Positions 47,888 through 58,207 of a stretch of 64,000 nt of DNA are shown here, in pieces. Both the position numbers and the translations under genes were made by a program. The stretch covers positions 434,001 to 498,000 of the forward strand of contig NZ_JADOBQ010000003.1 of assembly GCF_015644665.1 (NCBI RefSeq), written 5' to 3'. Every line of letters starts with the position of its first letter. Position 1 is the stretch's first letter. The notes under the pieces were generated by a model. It had not been told where the DNA came from. It worked only from the letters and a program-made list of their open reading frames with translations, and did not search any database. The DNA is from Roseobacter sp. MH60115 (GTDB taxonomy: Bacteria > Pseudomonadota > Alphaproteobacteria > Rhodobacterales > Rhodobacteraceae).

Positions 47888-49045
47888 TCAGCTCAGGTGT
47901 GCCATCGCCTCCTGCACACCGCCTGTCTCATGCGGAACATTCGCCTGTTTCAGCCCCATCTCGACCCCTGCAAGGGTCGCAATCAGCATCAGATCGTTGA
48001 AGTCGCCCAGGTGCCCGATGCGGAACACTTTATCCGCCACCTTGGACAGCCCATTGCCCAGCGACACGTCATAATGCTCCAGCGTGGTGGCACGGAACGC
48101 ATCCGCGCTGTGACCGTCCGGCAGTTTCACGGCTGTCAGCACGCCGCTTTCCTGACCTTGGGTGGCACAGAGCACCTCGAGCCCCCATTTGCGCACGGCT
48201 GCCCGCGCCGCAGCACCGTGGCGCGCATGACGGGCAAAGACATTGTCGAGCCCTTCTTCGTGCAGCATATCAATGGCTTCATTCAGCCCATAGAGCAGGT
48301 TCGTGCCCGGCGTGTAGGGGAAATATCCGGTCTTGTTCGGCCCGACCATGTCGGCCCAGTCCCAGTAGGACCGTTGCAGTTTTGCTGTCGTGTTGGCCGC
48401 CATCGCCTTGGCACTTGCCGCGTTGAACGACAGGCCCGGCGGCAACATAAGACCCTTCTGGGAGCCTGATACCGTGACATCCACCCCCCATTCATCATGG
48501 CGATACTCCAGTGACGCCAGACCAGAGATCGTGTCGACCATGAACAAGGCGGGGTGCCCCGCCCGGTCAATCGCCTTGCGCACTTCGGCAATCGGCGACA
48601 CCGACCCGGTGGACGTCTCGTTGTGGACCACACAGACCGCCTTGATCTCATGGGTCTTGTCTTCGGCAAGGTAAGCCTCGATCTGATCGGGATCGGCACC
48701 GCCGCGCCAATCGCCTTCGATGAACTCGGCTTTCAGGCTCAGCTTCTCGGCCAGCTTTTTCCACATGGTCGCAAAGTGGCCGGTCTCGAACATCAGGACG
48801 CGATCACCGGGAGACAGGGTGTTGACCAAGGCCGCCTCCCAAGCGCCAGTGCCGGAGGCAGGATAGATAAAGACGTGTTCCTCGGTCTTGAAGATCGACT
48901 TCATGCCCTCCAGCGCGCGCAGGCCAACCTTGGCGAAATCGGGGCCTCGGTGGTCGATGGTCTGCTGGCCAATCGCGCTGAGAATCCGGTCCGGCACAGC
49001 GCTTGGCCCGGGTATTTGCAGAAAATGGCGGCCAGCTTTTCTCAT
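47888..49045 (-). CDS. Serine-glyoxylate aminotransferase family protein
   Basis: A 385-residue class V PLP enzyme. N-terminal RHFLQIPGPSAVPDRIL and HRGPDF, plus PASGTGAWEAAL and the PLP-lysine motif VSGSQKGLMLPPG, resemble serine-glyoxylate transaminase SgaA. A related BhcA-type aspartate-glyoxylate role is an alternative. It would move amino groups to glyoxylate. ATG 49045 is preferred over GTG 49060. It heads the leftward operon with the TRAP genes. Confidence 0.85.
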   Translation of the reverse strand: MRKAGRHFLQIPGPSAVPDRILSAIGQQTIDHRGPDFAKVGLRALEGMKSIFKTEEHVFIYPASGTGAWEAALVNTLSPGDRVLMFETGHFATMWKKLAEKLSLKAEFIEGDWRGGADPDQIEAYLAEDKTHEIKAVCVVHNETSTGSVSPIAEVRKAIDRAGHPALFMVDTISGLASLEYRHDEWGVDVTVSGSQKGLMLPPGLSFNAASAKAMAANTTAKLQRSYWDWADMVGPNKTGYFPYTPGTNLLYGLNEAIDMLHEEGLDNVFARHARHGAAARAAVRKWGLEVLCATQGQESGVLTAVKLPDGHSADAFRATTLEHYDVSLGNGLSKVADKVFRIGHLGDFNDLMLIATLAGVEMGLKQANVPHETGGVQEAMAHLS

Positions 49046-49168
49046 AACGGCAGGTCTCACAATCAGGTGTTTGAGTGGACATCACACAGCAGCGTGTCCT
49101 GGAATTTTGATTTTTGTTGTACCAGCGTAATTTTGAATTCATAATTAAGTCAAACGAAAAGACGACCC

Positions 49169-52084
49169 ATGACATTGGACAAATCCATGCAGCACCTCGC
49201 CGACGCCCTGCAAAACCGCATCGAGGGCGACGTCCTGTTCGACAGCTTTTCACGCGGGCGCTATGCGACGGATGCCTCGCTCTATCAGATGATGCCGCTG
49301 GGCGTGCTGTCCCCGAAATCCGAAGACGACATTCGTGCAGCCATCGACATCGGGCGTGACCAGGGCGTGCCCCTGCTGGCACGTGGTGGCGGGACATCGC
49401 AATGCGGCCAGACGGTAAACAATGCCCTGGTTCTTGATAACACTCAGTATTTCAATGATATTCTCGAACTGGATGTGGAGGGCATGCGCTGCGTCGTGCG
49501 GCCTGGCATTGTGCTTGACGCATTGAACCGCGCGTTGAAACCCCATGGTCTGTGGTTTCCGGTGGATGTCTCAACCGCGTCCCGCGCGACCATTGGCGGG
49601 ATGACCGGCAACAACTCCTGCGGGGGCAAATCACTGCGCTATGGCATGATGCGTGACAATGTCCTGTCCATCGAGGGGTTTCTGGCGGATGGCAGCAAGC
49701 ACCGCTTTGGCCCTGTTGGCGCGGGCAGCGCGGCGGATTTCACCGCACTGCAAGACGACCTGTTGAGACTGGGCGCGCGCGAGGCCGCCGAGATTGATGC
49801 GCGATTCCCCAATGTGATGCGGCGGGTGGGTGGCTACAATATTGATGCGCTGGTGCCCAGGGACACGGCCAACAACCTTGCCCATCTGCTGGTCGGCTCC
49901 GAAGGGACACTGGCCTATTCCACGGCGATTGAATTGAAGCTTTGGCCGGTCCTGTCGGAAAAGGTGCTGGGCGTTTGCCACTTCCCCACCTTCCATCAGG
50001 CCATGGATGCCGCACAACATCTGGTCACACTGAACCCGCAAGGGGTTGAGCTGGTGGACGCCACGATGATCGCGCTGGCCCGCGACATCCCGATCTTCCG
50101 CGACACCATCGAAGAATTTGTGACCGGCAAGCCAGAGGCCCTGCTGCTGGTGGAATTCGCTGAAGAAGACACCAGCAAGCATCCCCAAAAGCTGAGAGAG
50201 CTTAAGGAAATGATGGGCGATCTTGGATTTTCCTGGGATAAAAGCGGGAAGAGCTGGGGCGGTGTCACGGCTGTGCCTGACCCCAAGATGCAGGCGCGGA
50301 TCGCGGAGCTGCGCAGCTCAGGCCTGAACATCATGATGTCGATGAAAGCAGATGGCAAACCGGTGTCCTTTGTCGAGGATTGTGCCGTCGAACTGCCCGA
50401 TCTTGCCGACTACACGGCTGGTCTGACCGAGATTTTTGAGAAACACGGCACGCGCGGCACCTGGTATGCCCATGCCTCCGTTGGGTGTCTGCACGTGCGC
50501 CCGGTCCTGAACCTGAAGCTGGACCAGGACGTCAAAAAGATGCGCGCGATCGCCGAGGAATGCTTTGACCTCGTGGCGCGCTACAAGGGCTCGCACTCGG
50601 GCGAGCACGGCGATGGGCTGGTCCGGTCGGAGTTTCACGAGAAGATGTTTGGCCCTCGGATGGTGGCCAGTTTCGCTGAGGTAAAGCAGCGGTTTGATCC
50701 TGATGGTCTGTTCAATCCCGGCAAGATCGTGGATGCGCCCAAAATGGATGACCGGTCGCTCTTTCGCTACAGCCCTGACTATAAGGTACCGGAGTTTCAG
50801 ACCGGGCTCGACTGGTCCGAATGGACCGGCAGCGGCGGCGGATTTCAGGGCGCCGTTGAGATGTGCAACAACAACGGGGCCTGTCGCAAGCTGAAAGGCG
50901 GCGTGATGTGCCCCTCTTTCCGGGTGACGCGCAAGGAACAGGACCTGACGCGGGGGCGCGCGAACACGTTGCGTCTCGCGATCTCGGGGCAGTTGGGGCC
51001 GGATGCGCTGACCTCGGATCAGATGGCCGAAACAATGAAGCTTTGTGTGTCCTGCAAGGGATGCAAACGGGAGTGTCCCACAGGCGTTGACATGGCCCGC
51101 ATGAAGATCGAGGTCCAATCCGCGCGCCTCAAAAAACACGGGCTCCGTCTGCATGACCGTCTGGTCGCCTATCTGCCACGCTACGCCCGCTGGGCGGCGC
51201 GGGTGCCCTTCGTGATGAATATGCGCAACAGCGTGCCCGGTCTTGCCCGGCTGACTGAAAAACTGACCGGTTTCACCGCCACGCGCGATTTGCCCAGATG
51301 GCATGGGCGACCCTTTGAGGATGGCGAAATCGCCCTACCGCAAACGCCGAAAGCGGTTCTTTTTGCGGATACCTTCAACCGGTATTTTGAACCAGAGAAC
51401 CTGCGCGCGGCCGCAAAGGTGCTCAAGGCCGCAGATGTCCCCGTGCATGTGGCGACCGCCCCCAAAGGTGAACGCCCCTTGTGCTGTGGCCGCACCTTCC
51501 TGTCCGCAGGTCTGGTGGATGAAGCAAAGCGAGAGGCGCAACGTCTTGTTGAGGCGCTGCTGCCCTTTGCCCAGCAAGGCATTCCGATCATTGGTCTTGA
51601 GCCCAGCTGCCTGCTGACCCTGCGCGATGAAATCCCTGCGCTTTTGCCCGGCAAAGAGACCGAAGTACTGGCCCAGCACGCCCGGATGCTGGAGGAATTC
51701 ATCGCGGATCAGGACGACAACCCGGATTTCAAACTGCCTCTGTCTTCGCCTGCACCAAAAGTGCTGCTGCATGGCCATTGCCACCAAAAGGCGATGGGGG
51801 TGATGTCCTCCATCGAAAAGACCCTGACGCGCCTGCCCGGCACAGAGATCGAGGTGGTCGAGACGAGCTGTTGCGGCATGGCGGGTGCCTTCGGCTATGG
51901 CGTCGAAACACACGACATATCGCGCAAAATGGCGGAACTTGATCTTGTGCCTGCCGTACAGGACGCAGCACAAGATACAATAATTGTTGCGGATGGCACC
52001 TCTTGCCGTCATCAAGTGGCAGATCTGACGGACCGAAAACCTATACATATTGCACGCTTGCTCGAACGTGCCCTGACGCAATGA
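49169..52084 (+). CDS. FAD/Fe-S D-2-hydroxyacid dehydrogenase
   Basis: A 971-residue three-part flavoprotein. The N-terminal FAD domain (about 40-270) has PLLARGGGTSQCGQTV; an FAD-oxidase C domain follows to about 540. Next is a ferredoxin-type segment with CVSCKGCKRECPTGVD. The CCG domain at the C-terminus has CCGRTFLSAG, HGHCHQK and ETSCCGMAGAFG. Such enzymes oxidise D-lactate, glycolate or D-2-hydroxyglutarate and pass electrons to the respiratory chain. It is divergent from the aminotransferase gene and is followed nine bases later by a GntR gene. Confidence 0.93.
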   Translation: MTLDKSMQHLADALQNRIEGDVLFDSFSRGRYATDASLYQMMPLGVLSPKSEDDIRAAIDIGRDQGVPLLARGGGTSQCGQTVNNALVLDNTQYFNDILELDVEGMRCVVRPGIVLDALNRALKPHGLWFPVDVSTASRATIGGMTGNNSCGGKSLRYGMMRDNVLSIEGFLADGSKHRFGPVGAGSAADFTALQDDLLRLGAREAAEIDARFPNVMRRVGGYNIDALVPRDTANNLAHLLVGSEGTLAYSTAIELKLWPVLSEKVLGVCHFPTFHQAMDAAQHLVTLNPQGVELVDATMIALARDIPIFRDTIEEFVTGKPEALLLVEFAEEDTSKHPQKLRELKEMMGDLGFSWDKSGKSWGGVTAVPDPKMQARIAELRSSGLNIMMSMKADGKPVSFVEDCAVELPDLADYTAGLTEIFEKHGTRGTWYAHASVGCLHVRPVLNLKLDQDVKKMRAIAEECFDLVARYKGSHSGEHGDGLVRSEFHEKMFGPRMVASFAEVKQRFDPDGLFNPGKIVDAPKMDDRSLFRYSPDYKVPEFQTGLDWSEWTGSGGGFQGAVEMCNNNGACRKLKGGVMCPSFRVTRKEQDLTRGRANTLRLAISGQLGPDALTSDQMAETMKLCVSCKGCKRECPTGVDMARMKIEVQSARLKKHGLRLHDRLVAYLPRYARWAARVPFVMNMRNSVPGLARLTEKLTGFTATRDLPRWHGRPFEDGEIALPQTPKAVLFADTFNRYFEPENLRAAAKVLKAADVPVHVATAPKGERPLCCGRTFLSAGLVDEAKREAQRLVEALLPFAQQGIPIIGLEPSCLLTLRDEIPALLPGKETEVLAQHARMLEEFIADQDDNPDFKLPLSSPAPKVLLHGHCHQKAMGVMSSIEKTLTRLPGTEIEVVETSCCGMAGAFGYGVETHDISRKMAELDLVPAVQDAAQDTIIVADGTSCRHQVADLTDRKPIHIARLLERALTQ

Positions 52085-52093
52085 GGTGACGCG

Positions 52094-52780
52094 ATGACAT
52101 TGCACACATCCCAAACAATCCTGCGCAAATCCCTGCATCATGAGCTGGTCGACCGCCTGCAACCTCTGATCATCAATTCGGAATTGAAGCCAGGCACCAA
52201 GATCCCGGAAAAACAGCTCTGCGAACGGTTCGGGGTATCCCGCACCCCTTTGCGAGAAGCGCTGAAGGTGCTGGCATCCGACGGGTTGGTCCGGTTGGAG
52301 CCAAACCGTGGCGCATGGGTGACACAAGTCACGCAGGAGGAAGTCGACGAGGTCTTCCCTGTACTGGGCGCACTCGAAGCACTATCCGGCGAATTGGCCT
52401 GCAAACATATCACCGACGCTGAGATCGAGGAGGTGCGCGCGCTGCACGCGCAGATGATCCGGAGCTATGAAAGCCGGGATCTGGACGCCTACTTCAGCGT
52501 CAACCAAAAGATTCACCGCGCCATCCTGCTGGCGGCGCGCAACGCGACATTGACGACGTCCTGTCAGGCGCTGTCCCTGCGTATGCAACGCGCACGCTAC
52601 CTGGCCAACATGTCCGAAGGCCGGTGGTATGACGCGGTGCAGGAGCATGAGAAAATCCTGCAATGTCTTGTCGCACGGGATGGCCCCAATCTCGCGGCTA
52701 CGCTGCTCCATCACATGGATGCAAAGCGCGCATCTGTGGTGAAATGGCTGCAATCGCAAGAGACCACGGACGCCATCTAG
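52094..52780 (+). CDS. GntR-family regulator (FCD type)
   Basis: A 228-residue regulator with an N-terminal winged helix (PEKQLCERFGVSRTPLREALKVLASDGLVRLEPNRGAWV, about 34-72) and an FCD ligand-binding domain (about 85-220) with helical His/Asp metal residues. It is transcribed with the upstream dehydrogenase and probably represses this locus until a hydroxyacid-type ligand binds. Confidence 0.93.
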   Translation: MTLHTSQTILRKSLHHELVDRLQPLIINSELKPGTKIPEKQLCERFGVSRTPLREALKVLASDGLVRLEPNRGAWVTQVTQEEVDEVFPVLGALEALSGELACKHITDAEIEEVRALHAQMIRSYESRDLDAYFSVNQKIHRAILLAARNATLTTSCQALSLRMQRARYLANMSEGRWYDAVQEHEKILQCLVARDGPNLAATLLHHMDAKRASVVKWLQSQETTDAI

Positions 52781-52918
52781 CAATAGGATCTGCTTACGGT
52801 GTCCCTCGTCACTCGACAGCCAGAGCAGGTATTGCCGAACCAATCCGCCCATTGGTCAGATTGATCTCTCAGATGTCAGCCTCTATGCCAAACGGGACCC
52901 AAAGCATGGAGCGGCTCA

Positions 52919-53602
52919 ATGTCTGACTACGTTATCCCCACGCCACCCGTTACGTCGATCCCCGTCGCATCGGGCGGCGCTTTCCCGGTGCGTCGGGTAT
53001 ACTGCATTGGCCGCAACTATGCAGCGCACGCCATTGAGATGGGTCATGACCCGGACCGGGAGCCTCCCTTCTTCTTTCAGAAGAACCCCGACAATCTCGA
53101 CACAACGGGGGACTTTCCCTATCCGCCACACACCTCTGACGTGCATCATGAAGCGGAATTGACCGTCGTGCTGAAATCCGGTGGCAAGAACATCCCGGTC
53201 GAGCGTGCAATGGATCACGTCTACGGCTACGCACTGTCCCTGGACATGACCCGCCGGGATCTTCAGGGCGAGATGAAAAAGGCGGGCCGCCCCTGGGAAA
53301 TCGGCAAAGCATTCGAGCGCTCGGCGCCCATCGGCCCGATCCACACCGTCGAAGAGGTTGGTCACCTGGAGGAGGGCGCGATCACATTGAAAGTGAACGG
53401 TGACCTGCGTCAGGAAGGCGATCTCAATCAGTTGATCTGGAAAACGCCCGAGATGATTTCCTACCTGTCGGAGTATTTTGAACTGGCAGCGGGCGACGTG
53501 ATCATGACCGGAACACCCTCGGGGGTCGGCCCTGTGGTCAAAGGCGATGTGATGGAAGTCGAAGTCTCGCCACTCGGCACGCTCTCCGTCACTGTAACCT
53601 AG
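52919..53602 (+). CDS. Fumarylacetoacetate hydrolase family protein
   Basis: A 227-residue enzyme with the FAH fold: the metal-binding residues are in HHEAELTVV (two Glu) and SLDMTRRD, with the GRNYAAHA loop at the start and TGTPSGVGPV at the end. FAH-family members hydrolyse acylpyruvates, decarboxylate oxaloacetate or isomerise related diacids. The substrate is unknown. It lies beside a second FAH-family gene and two GntR regulators. Confidence 0.9.
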   Translation: MSDYVIPTPPVTSIPVASGGAFPVRRVYCIGRNYAAHAIEMGHDPDREPPFFFQKNPDNLDTTGDFPYPPHTSDVHHEAELTVVLKSGGKNIPVERAMDHVYGYALSLDMTRRDLQGEMKKAGRPWEIGKAFERSAPIGPIHTVEEVGHLEEGAITLKVNGDLRQEGDLNQLIWKTPEMISYLSEYFELAAGDVIMTGTPSGVGPVVKGDVMEVEVSPLGTLSVTVT

Positions 53603-53683
53603 GTTACCAATCCGCACCCTCGCATCAATGGGGCCGTCACAGAGGCTCTTGTCCTGCGGGGACCGCCGCTTGAGTACAGCGCG

Positions 53684-54376
53684 TCAATCCGTTCTTGGCG
53701 TCGCAGTCTTGTCCAGTGACGGCAGAATGCGCCCGTAGACCGAATGCAGATGCTCCCTCATGAGTTGCGCGGCACCGTCGCCGTCATTCTTTTCGATCGC
53801 CTGAACGATCAGATCATGTTCCAGAAAGCTTGAGTAGTTTTTCGCGGGCTTGAGCGTCGTGCGTGGCTGGCCCCAGACCATAGAGCGCCTGACCACGTTC
53901 AGCGTCTCGAAATAGTACAGGAAGAGCTTGTTCTTTGCGCTGCGAGCAACCGCGAAATGAAACTTGTTATCCCACGCCTCATAGCTGCGCCAGTCAGGAA
54001 CTTCGCGGCAACGCTCGGCACAGGTGCGAAGCTCTTCGCGATCAGCGGGCGCGCTATGCAATGCTGCAAGACGCGCCAGTTCCGGTTCAATGGCCAGCCG
54101 GACGGTCGCGACCTGCGGCGGTGTCACCTGGTCCCGAAGGTATGTGACGTCCTCAAGGTTCAGAACAGGACGCTCGCCGACAAATGTGCCACGGCCCACA
54201 TGGCGCCATATCAGGCCCCTCGATTCAAGCCTGGCCAGCGCGGACCGCAATTGATTGCGCGTGACCCCCAGCATCGCACACATCACCCGCTCGGGGGGCA
54301 GTCGGTCGTTGTGAACATAGCCGTCAGACGCAATCATCTGCCTGATGCGCTGCACAAGAAGCTCTGTTTTCGCCAT
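53684..54376 (-). CDS. GntR-family regulator (FCD type)
   Basis: A 230-residue repressor with an N-terminal winged helix (LPPERVMCAMLGVTRNQLRSALARLESRGLI, about 22-52) and FCD domain (VATVRLAIEPELARLAALHS onward). It is divergent from the second FAH gene at 54551 and convergent with the first, so it probably controls the FAH-ABC-Ldh genes to its right. Confidence 0.93.
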   Translation of the reverse strand: MAKTELLVQRIRQMIASDGYVHNDRLPPERVMCAMLGVTRNQLRSALARLESRGLIWRHVGRGTFVGERPVLNLEDVTYLRDQVTPPQVATVRLAIEPELARLAALHSAPADREELRTCAERCREVPDWRSYEAWDNKFHFAVARSAKNKLFLYYFETLNVVRRSMVWGQPRTTLKPAKNYSSFLEHDLIVQAIEKNDGDGAAQLMREHLHSVYGRILPSLDKTATPRTD

Positions 54377-54550
54377 TGAGACCCACCCAATTGGTGAATT
54401 GGTCAGTTGATTTCACGGTGCCGAGCGCGCTTTGTCAATACATGGGGACGTGTCTGTGGTGAGCCTGCTGCGTTGAGGAATGGATCCTCAGGCGCGCGAA
54501 AGGCCACCCTAAGCAGCACAGTATGCGAGGGGGCCGAAGGGAGAGGCGAC

Positions 54551-55444
54551 ATGAAATTGGCGACACTTTCAATGGACGGCAAACCCTGCCCAGCGGTCCA
54601 ACTTGGAGATGGAAGCTGGCTCCATCTTGCGCAGGCGGGCACTGGCTGGGACAGCCTTCTGGCCATCATCGAGGAGGGCGCTGATGCCATGGCCGCGCTG
54701 CGCGCCTTGGTGTCGCAGGCCGAGGCTGGCCAACATGCGGATGCGGTGGTTTCTGATCCTGACTTGTTGGCCCCCATTCCCCAGCCACGCAAGAATGTCT
54801 TTTGCGTCGGACGAAACTACGCCGAACACATCGCCGAGGGAGACCGAGCGCAGCAGCAGAATGTCGGGGTCACAGAGCACCCGGTATATTTCACCAAGCC
54901 GCCCACATCGATTGTGCCGCCCGGTGGCGACATCTTGCTGTTCCCACAGGTCTCCACCTGTTTCGATTACGAAGTCGAGCTTGCGGTCGTCATCGGCAAG
55001 CCCGGGCGCAACATCGCCAAGGAAAACGCCTTCGATCACATCTTTGGCTACACGATCCTGAACGATATCTCTGTGCGCGACGTACAGCGACGTCATGGCG
55101 GGCAGTACTTCAAGGGCAAGGGATTTGATGGCTCTTGCCCGCTTGGCCCATGGATCGTGACCGCCGACGCGATCAGCGATCCCCACAAGCTGTCGATTGG
55201 CCTGACCGTCAATGGCGCGCAGCGTCAGGATGGCACCACAGCGGATATGATCTTTGATATCCCAACGCTTATCGCCTCCTTGTCGGAGGGTATGACGCTG
55301 GAACCCGGTGACATCATCGCAACCGGCACGCCTTCTGGCGTGGGATACGCGATGGACCCACCCCGCTTTCTGGCAGCAGGCGATACCGTCGTGTGCACCA
55401 TCTCGGAAATCGGTGACCTGAGCAACTCTGTCCGCATCGCCTGA
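54551..55444 (+). CDS. Fumarylacetoacetate hydrolase family protein
   Basis: A 297-residue FAH-family enzyme with an N-terminal leader domain (1-70). The catalytic fold follows, with GRNYAEHIAEG, FDYEVELAVV (metal Glu), LNDISVRDVQRRHGGQ and TGTPSGVGYAMDPPRFL. It is longer than the first FAH protein and may act on an acylpyruvate or a fumarylpyruvate-type product. ATG 54551 gives the normal N-terminus MKLATL. It precedes the ABC importer by 62 bases. Confidence 0.92.
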   Translation: MKLATLSMDGKPCPAVQLGDGSWLHLAQAGTGWDSLLAIIEEGADAMAALRALVSQAEAGQHADAVVSDPDLLAPIPQPRKNVFCVGRNYAEHIAEGDRAQQQNVGVTEHPVYFTKPPTSIVPPGGDILLFPQVSTCFDYEVELAVVIGKPGRNIAKENAFDHIFGYTILNDISVRDVQRRHGGQYFKGKGFDGSCPLGPWIVTADAISDPHKLSIGLTVNGAQRQDGTTADMIFDIPTLIASLSEGMTLEPGDIIATGTPSGVGYAMDPPRFLAAGDTVVCTISEIGDLSNSVRIA

Positions 55445-55506
55445 CCCAGGCCGTGCTCCATAAGCAGAGACTTCAGAACGAAATCAATCTAGGGAGGAGA
55501 CCCGAA

Positions 55507-56532
55507 ATGACAACCAGAAGAACCTTTGCAAAGCTTCTTGCAGCAGTTCCACTAGCCGGCCTTTTGAGCACCGGCGCACTTGCGCAGGATATGCGTGACA
55601 TCACCTTTGTGCAGCCCAGCCCATCGGCCATCAACTCGTTCCCGGTCTTTGTGGCCATCGGCGAGGGATTTTTCGCGGACGAGGGCCTCAACGTCACCGT
55701 CGAGGCCATCAATGGCTCGGGTGCCGTCATTCAGGCCTTGTCGGCCGGTCAGGCTCAGTTCGGCCGCCCCGGTCCGGGCCCGATCCTTGCAGCACGCTCG
55801 CGTGGCGTTGAGGTCGTTCACATTTACAACGTAGCCGCGCGCAGCAACTTCGGGATTGCGGTGCAGGAAGGCTCTGACATCCAGAGCATCGAAGATTTGC
55901 GCGGCAAGGTGATTGGCACCGGCACCGCCGATGGTGCGGAAGTTGGATTTGCCCGCAATGTGATGTCGGGCGCGGGCATGACAGAAGGTACGGATTATGA
56001 ATTCCTGACCGTTGGCGATGGCGGTCCTGCAACGGCGGCCTTCCTCAATGACGAGATCGTCGCCTATTCCGCCTCCACCGCCGACACCGCCATTCTCAAT
56101 CAGCGTGGCATGGCCGTGCGGGACATCACGCCCGCCGAGTTCGGTCGCTTTTTCGGCAATGGCATCGCCACAATGGCCGACATCATCGCCAATGATCGTG
56201 AACTGGTTGAAGCCTGGAGCCGTGCCTTCGCCAAAGGCCATGCCTTTGCGCTGGATGATGCCAACCGCGAGGCGGTCCTGAAGCACCTGGCCGATGGCAA
56301 CCCGCAGGAAGGCGAAGACAAGGAGTTCCAATCGGCATTGTTTGATGCAGTTCGCTCCAAGACCATTTCGACAAGCCCGGAAAACGGTCTGGGTTGGTAC
56401 CCCGCCGAAGTCTGGGCCGAATGGCAGGATGCCTTGGTCACCGGCGGCGAAATCTCTGCCCCGCTTGACGATCTGAGCGCCGCCTGGACCAATGAGTTCG
56501 CAGCCATAGGAAACGCGGCCGTCGGCGAATGA
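55507..56532 (+). CDS. ABC transporter substrate-binding protein (NitT/TauT type)
   Basis: A 341-residue periplasmic binding protein with a twin-Arg-like N-terminus (MTTRRTFAKLLAAVPLAG) and signal cleavage near ALAQ. The NMT1/SsuA-type fold is indicated by FPVFVAIGEGFFADEGLNVTVEAINGSGAVIQALSAGQ. AGGGAGGA precedes ATG 55507. Ligands of this family include sulfonates, nitrate and aromatics; the one here is not predictable. Confidence 0.92.
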   Translation: MTTRRTFAKLLAAVPLAGLLSTGALAQDMRDITFVQPSPSAINSFPVFVAIGEGFFADEGLNVTVEAINGSGAVIQALSAGQAQFGRPGPGPILAARSRGVEVVHIYNVAARSNFGIAVQEGSDIQSIEDLRGKVIGTGTADGAEVGFARNVMSGAGMTEGTDYEFLTVGDGGPATAAFLNDEIVAYSASTADTAILNQRGMAVRDITPAEFGRFFGNGIATMADIIANDRELVEAWSRAFAKGHAFALDDANREAVLKHLADGNPQEGEDKEFQSALFDAVRSKTISTSPENGLGWYPAEVWAEWQDALVTGGEISAPLDDLSAAWTNEFAAIGNAAVGE

Positions 56533-57338
56533 ACACCGGGTTGGCAGAAACGCAAACTGGCGCCCCTTTCGGTGCGCCGGTTTACGAGTTAAGCCGCGTC
56601 AGCAAGACCTATGCGCGCAATCTCGTTGTGGCGCTCGAAGGGGTCGATCTGACGTTGCGCAAAGGCAGCTTTACCTCTGTGATCGGGTCGAGCGGTTGCG
56701 GGAAGTCCACATTGCTCAAGATCATGGCCGGTCTCATTCCGCCCTCTCAGGGTCGTGTCGTCCTGCAAGGCGAACCTGTGACCGGCCCGCGCCGCGACAT
56801 CGGCATGATGTTCCAGCAAGCAACGCTTTTTCCCTGGAAGACGGCGGTCGAGAACATCGTGCTGCCCATCGAAATCCGCGACGGCAAAGCTGCCGCCAAG
56901 ACGGCTTTGGAGAAGGCCCATGCGCTTCTGGACATTGTCGGGCTCAAGGGATTTGAAAACGTCTACCCCAACGAGCTTTCGGGCGGCATGGCGCAACGCG
57001 CCTCGATTTGCCGGATGCTGATCACCGAACCGGCGGTGCTGCTGTTGGATGAGCCGTTCAGCGCGCTGGACGAGCTTTCCCGTGATATGATGAACATGGA
57101 ATTGCAGCGGATTTGCCGCGAGCAGGAGGCCACCGCCTTTCTCGTGACCCACTCGATCCAGGAGGCGGTGATCCTGTCGGACGAAATTGTGGTGATGAAG
57201 CCGCGCCCGGGTCGTGTGGCGGAGGTCGTCAAGGTTGACCTGCCGCGGCCCCGCACGCTCGACATGATGACGACCCCGGAGTTTGGTGAGATCGTCGAAT
57301 ACATCCGCGGACAATTGGACAAGGGAGAAGACATGTGA
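56529..57338 (+). CDS. ABC transporter ATP-binding protein
   Basis: A 269-residue ATPase of the NitT/TauT class. Walker A GSSGCGKSTLLK (about 56-67), Q-loop MMFQQATLFPWKT, signature LSGGMAQRASICR and Walker B VLLLDEPFSALD. It overlaps the binding-protein stop (ATGA) and is overlapped by the permease start. Confidence 0.95.
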   Translation: MNTGLAETQTGAPFGAPVYELSRVSKTYARNLVVALEGVDLTLRKGSFTSVIGSSGCGKSTLLKIMAGLIPPSQGRVVLQGEPVTGPRRDIGMMFQQATLFPWKTAVENIVLPIEIRDGKAAAKTALEKAHALLDIVGLKGFENVYPNELSGGMAQRASICRMLITEPAVLLLDEPFSALDELSRDMMNMELQRICREQEATAFLVTHSIQEAVILSDEIVVMKPRPGRVAEVVKVDLPRPRTLDMMTTPEFGEIVEYIRGQLDKGEDM

Positions 57339-58207
57339 CCGATCTGTCGAACAACTCATCTTCCACCACCAACACGGACTTGCTGGAAGACACCGTCTGG
57401 ACGCAGGAAGTCGCGTTTATCGACTCCATGCCGCGTTGGATCGCGATGAGCTTCGTGGCCTTTGTCTTTATAGGCACGTGGTGGGTCGTGACCGCCTTTG
57501 GCTTCGTCTCCCCCATCATCCTGCCCACGCCGGGGGAAACACTCAAAGACATGATCTTCGTCGGCAAGAACCTCGCCACCGGCGGCTACATGCTGACCGC
57601 GCTCTGGATCACCATTCTGGAGGTGATCTACGGTTTCGCCCTGGCCATTGCCATCGGCTTCACTTTGGGCGTGCTGGTCGGCGAAACCGCCTTTGGGGAG
57701 AAGGCCGTCATGCCCTATCTCGTGGCCATTGATACAATGCCCAAAGTGGCCTTTGCGCCCCTGTTTGTGGCGTGGTTGGGGTTCGGGATCGAATCCAAAG
57801 TCGCCCTGGCCGCCTTCATCGCGACCTTCCCGATTGTGGTGGGCACCGCCGCAGGCCTTCACGCCGCTGACGAAAACGCCAGGATGCTGTTCAAGACAAT
57901 GGGTGCCAGCCGCATGCAGACCCTGATCAAGATGAAACTGCCCACCGGTCTGCCGCAGATCTTTACAGGTCTGAAAATTGGCGCAGTGGGTGTGATGGCC
58001 GGGGCCATCACCGGTGAATTTCTGGGTGGCGGAAAAGGGTTCGGGGAATTGATCCGTGTCGCGGCCTCGCAGCTGAACACACCGCGGGTCTTCTCGTTGA
58101 TCCTGTATCTCAGCCTTGTGGGTCTGGCGCTTTATCTTCTGGTTCAGTTCGCACAGCGCAAGGTCGTGTTCTGGCACAAGGAACGCGTGGGATCCTACGA
58201 TGGCTGA
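57335..58207 (+). CDS. ABC transporter permease
   Basis: A 290-residue permease with about six helices and the EAA loop AADENARMLFKTMGASRMQTLIKMKLPTGLPQIFTGLKIG. It forms the channel of the NitT/TauT-type importer. GTG 57335 overlaps the preceding stop by 4 bases. Confidence 0.94.
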   Translation: MTDLSNNSSSTTNTDLLEDTVWTQEVAFIDSMPRWIAMSFVAFVFIGTWWVVTAFGFVSPIILPTPGETLKDMIFVGKNLATGGYMLTALWITILEVIYGFALAIAIGFTLGVLVGETAFGEKAVMPYLVAIDTMPKVAFAPLFVAWLGFGIESKVALAAFIATFPIVVGTAAGLHAADENARMLFKTMGASRMQTLIKMKLPTGLPQIFTGLKIGAVGVMAGAITGEFLGGGKGFGELIRVAASQLNTPRVFSLILYLSLVGLALYLLVQFAQRKVVFWHKERVGSYDG